From NCBI GenBank assembly GCA_009693115.1, contig SHXW01000027.1, forward strand, positions 1 to 32,649: a stretch of 32,649 bases of DNA, in the 5' to 3' direction. Shown in pieces: positions 25,659-32,210 of this stretch. Position numbers and translations under genes: made by a program. The notes under the pieces are model-generated. The model saw only the letters and a list, made by a program, of their open reading frames with translations. It was not told the DNA's origin and searched no databases. The first letter of the stretch is position 1. Each line of letters begins with the position of its first letter. Source of the stretch: Dehalococcoidia bacterium (GTDB lineage Bacteria > Chloroflexota > Dehalococcoidia > Lucifugimonadales > Lucifugimonadaceae).

Positions 25659-25681
25659 CTCGCCAACCGGGAGAGGGCGAG
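25659..25681. repeat. Dispersed repeat, copy 6 (CTCGCC/GGCGAG)
   Basis: CTCGCC (25659-25664) and GGCGAG (25676-25681) around AACCGGGAGAG, about 20 bases after the ThyX-like gene. The TATTCCCTCGCC opening is close to that of the copy at 13458. Confidence 0.45.
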
Positions 25682-25729
25682 AGCATCACCCTGAACCAGA
25701 GCCGGTCATTTCAAGAAAGAATTTCGATC

Positions 25730-26098
25730 CTACGCCGCCACAGATTCTTCCCTGATGAACCTGACAATGGTCAACGGCGGACAGAAACCCAAAGTGAGCC
25801 CGAGTTTGTAATCGCGACAGATCCAGCCCGAACCGCCCAGTATGCCCACAGATGACTTCACCAGGTGGAAACCAGCACCGATTCCCGCAGGCCCATTCTC
25901 GATCTCATTGCATGCCCTGAAGAACAGCGTGGACAAGCATTCCTGATCGGCTTTCGGCAGTCCAATGGCGTGATCGCTCACACCGGCGCAATAGCTGCGC
26001 CGGAGCACCACGTGGATCCTCCGCCGCGACGAGTGAAGGCCACGATCCCATCAAGGGCTGGAAAAGGTCGCTCGCAAGTTGCAGACAGAGCCGGCTGA
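25730..26098 (-). pseudogene. Relic of a histidine-kinase C-terminal ATPase domain
   Basis: On the minus strand the translation shows decayed HATPase_c boxes: an N-box-like VCNLRATFSSP followed by an in-frame TGA stop, then a G1-box-like VSDHAIGLPKADQE, an F-box-like FFRACNE, and a G2-box-like GPAGIGAGFHLVKS, ending IVRFIREE. Key residues are lost (G1 DxGxG reads DHAIG; the G2 GTGLGL reads AGIGAG). Strand-like sequence DGIVAFTRRGG lies in another frame, so a frameshift is also probable. The kinase core upstream is gone, replaced by the end of the hydrolase gene at 26108. It fills most of the 466-base gap between two real genes. Confidence 0.6.
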
Positions 26099-26107
26099 CG
26101 CCTGTTC

Positions 26108-26980
26108 CTAGGCTCCAAGTCTGTCCTGAAGCCAGTGTTCCTGACTTTCATGATCCAGGTACCCGTAGCCGCTGTTGACCCGGGTTTCGCATTTCCCCTT
26201 GATGGCGCTCGCAAACGGTGCGGAAGGCGCAACATCAGACTTCAGACATGCAATCAGAGTTTCGGCCTTGATCTTCGGCGCAAAAGAAACCGGGTCATAT
26301 AGTTGGAGGGTTTCCGAAGCCTTCGGCCACTGGGACGGGTGCGTCCGCTTGAAGTCATTGAACTCCTGCAACGGGTAGTCGGAAATGGCGTCAAGTCGGC
26401 GCGGAGTATCTCGGAAGAGAAACTGCCCGTTGAAAAGTAGCACTTTCGTCTGCGGACGTAGCGCGGCACATATCGCAGCCACGTCGTTGCCTGCGATGCC
26501 GATCCGCGCCCTATCCACCTCAGGCCGGGCGAGCATCACGTCAAAGGAGCGGAGACTGTCTGCGACAATATCCCGCCACCGGAAGCTTCCGGCGTCAGGG
26601 AGGCCCTCTGTCATCAGACCAGGGTAGGCGGACTTGTACCCGCTATCCGACAGCCGCTGACCGCGGTGGCACACGGCCATCACCGCGTATTTCGCCCTGC
26701 GTTCCACACCGGGCACTCCCCTGACGCTGCCGTAGCCGGGCGTTTCGAGAAGCCCCGGAAATGGGCCTTTTCCCTTTGGGACCGAATAGTAGGCGAACAA
26801 CGGGTAACCGCCAACCCCTGCGAACCGGCAGGCATATACGGTTGACGACTCATTCGACCTGATCTTGATCTCTTCGAGTTCAGCTTTGCCTTTCGATATG
26901 GCTGCCGACTCATCGTCAACGAGCTTCCAGTATGACTCGAACGCGCTATTCAACTCTGAGCTTGGGGTTTTGGCGGTCAT
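26108..26980 (-). CDS. Alpha/beta-hydrolase of acetyl-xylan-esterase type with Asp at the nucleophile elbow
   Basis: 290 residues. It is related to the neighbouring AXE1-type hydrolase: shared landmarks are the YPGLMTEGLPD loop, the RWRDIVADSLRSFDVM helix and ARPEVDRARIGI. Where the neighbour has the Ser elbow GGSQGG, this protein has G164-N-D166-V-A168, which fits small-x-nucleophile-x-small with Asp as the nucleophile, as in dehalogenases and epoxide hydrolases. D249 (LKSDVAP) aligns with the neighbour's acid in LRDDVCP, and H277 (LDHESQ) is a candidate general base. The start at 26980 has GGAGG with a seven-base spacer and follows the upstream stop by one base, so translation is coupled. 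The activity could be hydrolysis by a different mechanism, or none. Confidence 0.8.
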   Translation of the reverse strand: MTAKTPSSELNSAFESYWKLVDDESAAISKGKAELEEIKIRSNESSTVYACRFAGVGGYPLFAYYSVPKGKGPFPGLLETPGYGSVRGVPGVERRAKYAVMAVCHRGQRLSDSGYKSAYPGLMTEGLPDAGSFRWRDIVADSLRSFDVMLARPEVDRARIGIAGNDVAAICAALRPQTKVLLFNGQFLFRDTPRRLDAISDYPLQEFNDFKRTHPSQWPKASETLQLYDPVSFAPKIKAETLIACLKSDVAPSAPFASAIKGKCETRVNSGYGYLDHESQEHWLQDRLGA

Positions 26981-26981
26981 G

Positions 26982-27959
26982 TCAGGGCCTCCTCACAGGC
27001 TCGGGCTGGAGCCGCTCGGCGAAAAACCGGTTCATGATCGGGTTGTGGCCTATGCCGCTCCCGGCATCATGCCCGCAGTTCTCGTAGGGGTAGAGTCGTT
27101 TGTCCTTGGAACCTATGGCGCTAAACAGTGCATACCCTGTCTCCGGCGGGCATACATCATCCCGGAGGCCTATGTTCACGATGATCGGGCAGGTGATCCT
27201 ACCCACAAAGTTATGGATGTCGTGGTAGTCCAATGCGATCCGCACCTTGTCTTTGCGGTCCGGGTGCAGGCGCAGGTAGTCGTTGATCTCCTCGTAGGGG
27301 TACGAGCGAGTAAGCGATGCGGCGTCCAACATCGAGCAGAGATAGGGAGCGCCCGCAGACGCGGCCTTCACCCGATCTGGTCTCAACGATGCCACCAGCA
27401 GTGTCAAGGCGCCGCCCTGGCTTCCCCCTTGCACACCAATGCGGGCCGGATCCACTTCCGGAAGACCCACAAGAAAATCGAATGCACGGACGGCATCCAC
27501 GTAAAAACCGCGGTATCCATAGGTCTCGTGGTTGTCCATGTTGTGGGTCAGAAGACCGGGGTAACCAGGATTGAAGTCGGAGTTGCTGCGAAGCTTACCC
27601 CTGGGAGCGGCTGAAAACGTCGCATAGCCCATCATGGCCAGATCTGTGGGCAGCTTCGGCTCGCTTACATAGCCGGGAACAAAGAGCATCCCAGGTAACT
27701 TCCCCTTGTGAACGCGCGGCCTGCAGTACCAACCGGCAATTTCGAGCCCGCCGTAGCTGTCATAGCGCGCCTCGAAGACCTCGACCTCAGGAGTCGAGCG
27801 CATAGGCACAGGCGTCAGGCGAGGGTTGAGCGGGACCCTTTCCGTGGCAGCAAGCGTCTTCTCCCAGAAACGGTCGAAATCAGCGGGCTTGGTGACGCTG
27901 CTCTTCCAGACACTTGGGTCCGCAGTGGGCGTGTAGGTTTTGGGGATGGCTGTTGTAAT
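26982..27959 (-). CDS. AXE1-family alpha/beta-hydrolase (acetyl-xylan/cephalosporin-C deacetylase-like)
   Basis: 325 residues from an ATT codon. The nucleophile elbow is GGSQGG, followed by the acid in GLRDDVCPP and the His in CGHDAGSG, so the triad is complete. YDSYGGLEIAGWYCRP and HNMDNHETYGYRG are typical of the family. The N-terminal segment KPADFDRFWEKTLAATERVPLNP is conserved in AXE1 proteins but lies upstream of the first standard start (GTG at 27809). The frame stays open to an ATT at 27957-27959 that has GGAGGAG seven bases upstream, and this gives full family length. It is the first gene of a two-gene unit. It probably deacylates a small ester substrate in the cytoplasm; no signal peptide is seen. 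Confidence 0.85.
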   Translation of the reverse strand: MTTAIPKTYTPTADPSVWKSSVTKPADFDRFWEKTLAATERVPLNPRLTPVPMRSTPEVEVFEARYDSYGGLEIAGWYCRPRVHKGKLPGMLFVPGYVSEPKLPTDLAMMGYATFSAAPRGKLRSNSDFNPGYPGLLTHNMDNHETYGYRGFYVDAVRAFDFLVGLPEVDPARIGVQGGSQGGALTLLVASLRPDRVKAASAGAPYLCSMLDAASLTRSYPYEEINDYLRLHPDRKDKVRIALDYHDIHNFVGRITCPIIVNIGLRDDVCPPETGYALFSAIGSKDKRLYPYENCGHDAGSGIGHNPIMNRFFAERLQPEPVRRP

Positions 27960-27973
27960 GTGCGTTCTCCTCC
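27957..27973 (-). promoter_or_regulatory. Ribosome binding site pointing to an ATT start
   Basis: GGAGGAG (27967-27973) with a seven-base spacer to ATT (27957-27959), in frame with the full-length esterase. No ATG, GTG or TTG occurs in frame for the next 50 codons, although those codons encode conserved AXE1 sequence. Confidence 0.6.
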
Positions 27974-28167
27974 GGATCGGACATGAACATCGTCAGCAGC
28001 GCCAGTCGGCACGTTATACCGGAGGAGCAACGCGGCGTCAACGACTGTGCCGCGTCTAGCCGCCTGTCAGGTCGAAGTTGGCAGGTCCTCCCCCGCCTTC
28101 AAGCGCTCTCCTCGCAATGGACGCTATCAATGGACGACCCAGTACCCGGATAGTAATTCGTCGCACC

Positions 28168-28394
28168 ACCAGCCATCAGCGGCATGGCGGCCGTCAGCCC
28201 AATCAGGTATCCAGCAGTGCTCACATGTGGCGGTCCATTTCACTTACTGGCAATCAGTGGGCGCTCAAGGCCTTCGGCAGCGACGCCACGATGATTGTCT
28301 GTTCCGTCGCACCTGCGAAGCCTATTGCGCAGAAGATCAGCCACATGAGGTACGGGCGGGTGGAGGACGCTGATCCTACGAACGCCACATAGAT
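28168..28394 (-). pseudogene. Relic of an MFS transporter N-terminus
   Basis: The minus strand encodes YLMWLIFCAIGFAGATEQTI followed by IVASLPKALSAH, like helix 1 of drug/metabolite MFS carriers with its DQTIV..ALP motif. A TGA (28254-28256) and a second in-frame TGA (28221-28223) interrupt it. After a frameshift, AGYLIGLTAAMPLMAG resembles helix 2. Nothing beyond helix 2 is recognisable. It lies in a 500-base gap upstream of the two hydrolases and is distinct from the MFS pair at 10184-12729. The rest of the gap shows nothing. Confidence 0.55.
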
Positions 28395-28459
28395 GAGACG
28401 GACGGGAGTTACAGGGGAATCCAGCATCCTAGGCTTGCATGCAGCTCACGCGCACGCGT

Positions 28460-28654
28460 TTAAGGGTCGGAGCAGTCTCGCATGTACCCGCAATTGATGC
28501 ATCGCAACTTGCAGTGGACATCCAGCATGACCTTACCGCAAATGTCGCAACGCCAAGTCACTTCCGGCTTTGCCACCGATGAGGTTCCTGACGCGACATG
28601 GCCTGCCTTTGCAGCCTGTACAGGTGGCCTCGGCATATCGAATTTCATCTGCAT
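28460..28654 (-). CDS. Small Cys-rich, zinc-ribbon-like protein
   Basis: 64 residues. The C-terminal half has two CxxC knuckles, WRCDICGKVM and LRCINCGYMRDC, with another Cys and a His between them (DVHCK), a layout that suggests one zinc site. The N-terminal half is Pro/Ala/Ser-rich and probably disordered. The ATG at 28654 follows GGTGA by six bases; a GTG nine bases earlier is an alternative. No family is recognised with certainty. It might bind nucleic acid or a protein. It stands alone between the MFS relic and an empty stretch. Confidence 0.6.
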   Translation of the reverse strand: MQMKFDMPRPPVQAAKAGHVASGTSSVAKPEVTWRCDICGKVMLDVHCKLRCINCGYMRDCSDP

Positions 28655-29065
28655 GTGTATCACCGTCTGCCTGAAGGCAACCGGGAACCGATCTGAGCGT
28701 GGTTGCTGCCGTACGATTTTTCAAAGGGGCTCACATGGACGACGTGATACGGCCGCGAACCACACACTGCCCGATTTATTGTGCCACGCGTCCTGAACCC
28801 TCTCCTTTGGAAGAAGGGGAATCCGCCAGGCGGATATTGGCTCAGATGTAACGCGGCGGCCGTAATGGTCCTTAAGGGATGCCCGGGCATCCGCACCCAA
28901 CCGGCCTGTCAACGCAAGCAACTCCCAGTCTGAAATTGCCTGGCAGTTCACCTTCTTCACTGCGGCCGTGTAGTGCGAATCCTACGTCCTGTACGCCAGA
29001 CCCACGCCGGATTAGAGGTTCACCTGAAACGGTATACGAAAACCGTCAGGGCTTGAATTCAGGCG
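28655..29065. other. Intergenic stretch without a convincing gene
   Basis: About 410 bases. A minus-strand open frame at 28721-28960 (79 codons, GTG start, no ribosome site) is protein-like in places (DWELLALTGRLG) but cannot be assigned, and could be a decayed gene. Confidence 0.4.
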
Positions 29066-30040
29066 TCACGACGGATTGTCGGGCCGGTGCGGCGTACTCC
29101 CCGCCGCCAGTTCACGCAATTGGCGCAAGGCGTTTTCAGCGAGCTTGAGGTCGGATCCCGCCGGAGCACGTTCGATGAACGCGGTAAGACTGTCAACGGC
29201 TTCCGAGAACCGTCCGAGTTCGGTCAACACTCGGGCCAGATCACTCAGGTTGCGCCAATCATCGGGTTCCAGCACCCCGGCCCGTTCACAAGCCCTGAGA
29301 GCACGCATGTAGTCTCTCGACTGCATATACGTCTGTTTCAGGTTGTTCTGCATTCTCCGCAGTGTCGCCTTTTTATCAAGAACAGGGAGAAGCCTCCGGC
29401 CGAGAATGGCGAAGCCCTCCCTTGGGATCTCCTTGCCGCGCAGCGCCATCGCCACGCATTCCTTCTTTGAAAGGAGCCCTCCACGGTTGAACGGGTCAAC
29501 AAATATCTCGGACGTGCCCTGCCCAGCCGCCAGGAGGAAATGAGACGGCATGCCGATGCTTCGGAACCTGTGCCCCGCCTTGCGGGCCACTTCGATATAA
29601 AGCACGGACAACGTGATCGGGATGCCCAGCTTTCTATCGATGACTTCGTTCAGAAAGCTGTTCCTGGGATCGTAATAGGCTTCGGTGTCTCCACGGAAAC
29701 CCTCTTCTTCAAAAAGGACCGTGTTGATCGCGTGTATCGCGTCGTAGGTGCCATGCCTGCCGGGGCCGGGTAGGGACGCCTTTACACGCTGTGATAGCAA
29801 CGCTATACGGCCGAGGTACAAGACGATGTCTAGGCCGGGGTACTCTTCAGCAGCGTAGCGCAGCGAGGCTGCGGCGAGGCTGATGTCCTCGTCGGGCTGC
29901 GAGACTTCCCGTATAAAGGCCTGTCTGGCCGATAAAGGCACAGTCCCCAAAATGACCTCGGGCCTGACCACAGGCAGGTCTGGACACACCTCAGCCATCA
30001 AGCAATTATCTGAATATTCTCTGATGGGGCCAGGGGCCAT
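29066..30040 (-). CDS. SirB1-family protein: transglutaminase-like domain with C-terminal TPRs
   Basis: 324 residues. The transglutaminase-like core is recognisable in ATLxYAAEEYPGLDI-type and NSFLNEVIDRKLGIPITLSV sequence, followed by YIEVARKAGHRFRSIGMPSHFLL and FVDPFNRGGLLS. The catalytic Cys of true transglutaminases is not evident, as in other SirB1 proteins. Residues about 225-310 are TPR-like helices (NLKQTYMQSRDYMRALRACE and WRNLSDLARVLTELGRFSEA). The family is cytoplasmic and its function is poorly defined, perhaps a protein-binding scaffold. The ATG at 30040 has GAGGG seven bases upstream; an ATG at 29998 is an alternative. Confidence 0.87.
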   Translation of the reverse strand: MAPGPIREYSDNCLMAEVCPDLPVVRPEVILGTVPLSARQAFIREVSQPDEDISLAAASLRYAAEEYPGLDIVLYLGRIALLSQRVKASLPGPGRHGTYDAIHAINTVLFEEEGFRGDTEAYYDPRNSFLNEVIDRKLGIPITLSVLYIEVARKAGHRFRSIGMPSHFLLAAGQGTSEIFVDPFNRGGLLSKKECVAMALRGKEIPREGFAILGRRLLPVLDKKATLRRMQNNLKQTYMQSRDYMRALRACERAGVLEPDDWRNLSDLARVLTELGRFSEAVDSLTAFIERAPAGSDLKLAENALRQLRELAAGSTPHRPDNPS

Positions 30041-30161
30041 TACCTAGCCCTCATGCTATGGGCTCCGGCCGGGTAGGAGGGACCCTGAGACCGTTTGTCC
30101 TTGGCCGCATTCTAGCCGCGGCCGGGGGCACAGGCAAAGTACGCATGGCTGAATTTGAAAC

Positions 30162-30190
30162 TTGACACACTTTTCCCGCCCTGCCAGACT
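30162..30190 (+). promoter_or_regulatory. Candidate promoter upstream of the TPP riboswitch
   Basis: A perfect TTGACA at 30162-30167 and, after 17 bases, CAGACT at 30185-30190, which matches three of six -10 positions. Transcription from here would include the whole riboswitch. Confidence 0.35.
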
Positions 30191-30296
30191 CGGAGCAGAC
30201 TGTCTTCGCCGCCCATGCCCCGGAACGACAACAGGGCGTGTGGGGGCGGGATGGACCTCGAAAAAGGCAGTAGGGACTATCGAAAACTGAATACCG

Positions 30297-30391
30297 CACC
30301 GGGGGAGCTTGGGTAGGCCAGGCTGAGAGGCTCCGACGTTTTCGGGGCGACCCCTGAACCTGATCTGGGTAATGCCAGCGGAGGGAGACGC
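30297..30391 (+). promoter_or_regulatory. TPP riboswitch (THI element)
   Basis: The conserved core is present in order: GGGGGAGC, GGCTGAGAGG, ACCCCTGAACCTGATC, then TGGGTAATGCCAGCG and GAGGGA. Spacing and sequence match the bacterial TPP aptamer, including the CUGAGA and GAACCUGAU internal loops. It lies about 110 bases before the ABC ATPase gene and is followed by an intrinsic terminator, so thiamine diphosphate should switch transcription off. Confidence 0.93.
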
Positions 30392-30410
30392 GCTCTGGCG
30401 TCATGTTTTG

Positions 30411-30449
30411 AGCCGCCGCCACTTCTCTGGCCAGCGGCTTTTTGTTTTG
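30411..30449 (+). terminator. Intrinsic terminator, riboswitch expression platform
   Basis: AGCCGC (30411-30416) pairs with GCGGCT (30434-30439), with inner GCCA/TGGC pairing, and is followed by TTTTTGTTTTG. It sits 20 bases after the aptamer, the normal layout for transcription attenuation. Confidence 0.85.
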
Positions 30450-30504
30450 TCCCAAACTGTGCGATCAGAACTGCTCGGCGTTGAAGCCGCTCTGAGACAC
30501 CAGT

Positions 30505-31335
30505 ATGAATTCACAGACTGCCGCGCTAGAGATTCAGAACCCCACCGGGACGGGAAGGCCGCGTCTTGAGGTCCGACGTGTTACCCGCACGTGGGCGTCC
30601 ATGTCACCCGGCGGCAGGACTGACGTCGTGCTTCAAGATGTGAGCCTGTCAGTGGGCGCAGGAGAGTTTGTCGCCGTACTGGGTCCCAGCGGTTGTGGAA
30701 AAAGCACGCTCCTGAATGTGATCGCAGGCCTCCAGGTGCCCGACTCAGGCGAAGTCTTGCTCGATGGCGACCCTCATGCCCAGCGCATTGGCCGTGTGGC
30801 CCACATGCACCAACGTGACCTCCTCCTACCGTGGCGCACTGTCATAGAAAACGCACGACTCGGCCTCGAACTCGGTGGAATACCCGTGGCGGAGGCAGAC
30901 CGGAGGGCGAGAGAGGTCGCAGATCGGTTCGGCTTATCGAAGGTCGCGGACTCCTACCCCTGGAAGCTGTCGGGTGGCATGCGGCAACGGGTCGCCTTGT
31001 TGCGAGCGACATTGCCTGATCGTAGCGTGCTCCTGTTAGACGAGCCGTTCGGCGCTCTCGACGCCATCACCCGCGCCGACCTACAGAAGTGGCTCGCGGA
31101 GGTCCTGAACCGTTCAAACAGGGCCGTCGTCCTCGTCACTCACGACATTGAAGAGGCGCTCATCCTTGCCGACCGGGTGTATGTAATGGCCGGACCGAGT
31201 GGGCGGATAGTTGATGAAGTCAGCGTCGCCCTGCCGAGACCTCGGCCGGAGGGTATCGCCACGTCCGAGCTTTTTGTAGCCCAGAAGCGAAGGCTGCTCG
31301 CTGCCCTGGCCGGACAGGAGGGCATGGAGCGATGA
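30505..31335 (+). CDS. thiZ: ABC transporter ATPase for a thiamine precursor
   Basis: 276-residue cytoplasmic ATPase. Walker A is GPSGCGKST, the Q-loop HMHQRDLLLPW, the signature LSGGMRQR, Walker B SVLLLDEPF with its Asp/Glu pair, and the switch His lies in LVTHD. The sequence is of the nitrate/sulfonate/taurine group to which ThiZ belongs. Control by a TPP riboswitch and the NMT1-type binding protein downstream indicate uptake of a pyrimidine thiamine precursor (HMP or formylaminopyrimidine). Its stop overlaps the permease start as ATGA. The start at 30505 has only weak ribosome-site sequence; about 20 N-terminal residues precede the conserved domain. Confidence 0.92.
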   Translation: MNSQTAALEIQNPTGTGRPRLEVRRVTRTWASMSPGGRTDVVLQDVSLSVGAGEFVAVLGPSGCGKSTLLNVIAGLQVPDSGEVLLDGDPHAQRIGRVAHMHQRDLLLPWRTVIENARLGLELGGIPVAEADRRAREVADRFGLSKVADSYPWKLSGGMRQRVALLRATLPDRSVLLLDEPFGALDAITRADLQKWLAEVLNRSNRAVVLVTHDIEEALILADRVYVMAGPSGRIVDEVSVALPRPRPEGIATSELFVAQKRRLLAALAGQEGMER

Positions 31336-32159
31336 GAGCGTCCGAAACATTCACGCCTCAATTGCCTTCGAACGTTGCCTACCAGCGCGCGAAAACACTG
31401 GCAGCCGACTGGCTACCGCCCACCGCGCTCGCCGCCACAGCCATCGGCGCATGGGAGGCCGCGGTCAGGGTGTTAAGCGTCCCCGCCTGGCTACTGCCCC
31501 CGCCCAGCTCTGTCCTCGCTGTGACGTGGAACTCGTTCGGCCTGCTAATGGGCCACGCAGGAACGACCCTGCTCGAAATCATACTGGGATTCACTCTCGC
31601 AACCGTGTGCGGGGTCTCGCTCGCGGCCGGCATCGCCTCTTCAAGGCTGCTTGAACGCTCAATCTACCCCTTCGTGATCGCATCTCAGACCGTCCCAGTC
31701 ATCACCATCGCCCCGCTGTTGCTGGTCTGGGTCGGTCCGGAAATTACATCTAAAGTCATAGTCGTGGCGATCATATCCTTCTTCCCGATCACGGTGAATC
31801 TGGTGGACGGCCTGCGAGCGAGCGACCGCGAAATGGTGGATATGTTCCGGACGCTGGGAGCGACCAAACGCCAAGTGTTCTTAAAGCTACAGACGCCTTC
31901 CGCCCTACCCTACCTGTTCTCAGGGCTAAAGGTCGCCGCCGTCGTATCGGTGATAGGCGCTGTAATAGGCGAGTGGGTGGGTGCGCAGGGTGGCCTGGGT
32001 TGGTTAATGCGCGTGTCCGCTCCCCAGCTCCAGACGGCCCGCGTTTTCGCTGCCATCCTCGTTCTTTCGGTGCTTGCCATGCTCTTATTCATGGCAGTGG
32101 CCGGAGCCGAGAAGTGGGCACTCCGCAACTATCCGCGCTCCAACACTTCTAGACGGTAA
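31332..32159 (+). CDS. thiX: ABC transporter permease for a thiamine precursor
   Basis: 275 residues with about six hydrophobic helices, an inner-membrane binding-protein-dependent permease. The ATPase-contact EAA loop is visible as DREMVDMFRTLGATKRQVF and the following Leu/Pro-rich LKLQTPSALPYLFSGLK. Its ATG overlaps the ATPase stop by four bases. A small hairpin (TGGAAT/ATTCCA, 32176-32190) lies between this gene and the binding-protein gene and could tune their relative expression. Confidence 0.92.
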   Translation: MRASETFTPQLPSNVAYQRAKTLAADWLPPTALAATAIGAWEAAVRVLSVPAWLLPPPSSVLAVTWNSFGLLMGHAGTTLLEIILGFTLATVCGVSLAAGIASSRLLERSIYPFVIASQTVPVITIAPLLLVWVGPEITSKVIVVAIISFFPITVNLVDGLRASDREMVDMFRTLGATKRQVFLKLQTPSALPYLFSGLKVAAVVSVIGAVIGEWVGAQGGLGWLMRVSAPQLQTARVFAAILVLSVLAMLLFMAVAGAEKWALRNYPRSNTSRR

Positions 32160-32210
32160 AAAGACCTGTATTTGCTGGAATCACATTCCAACATTGAAAA
32201 GGCGGACAAC

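Noticed and set aside
5053-25681. Dispersed GGGAGAGG repeats as a possible CRISPR array
   Set aside because: Copies are kilobases apart at gene ends, with no spacers or cas genes.
25643-25855. Plus-strand 70-codon open frame after the ThyX-like gene
   Set aside because: It contains the dispersed repeat and overlaps the kinase relic; no protein-like pattern.
28721-28960. Minus-strand 79-codon open frame
   Set aside because: No ribosome site, GTG start, no family; kept only as a note in the intergenic entry.
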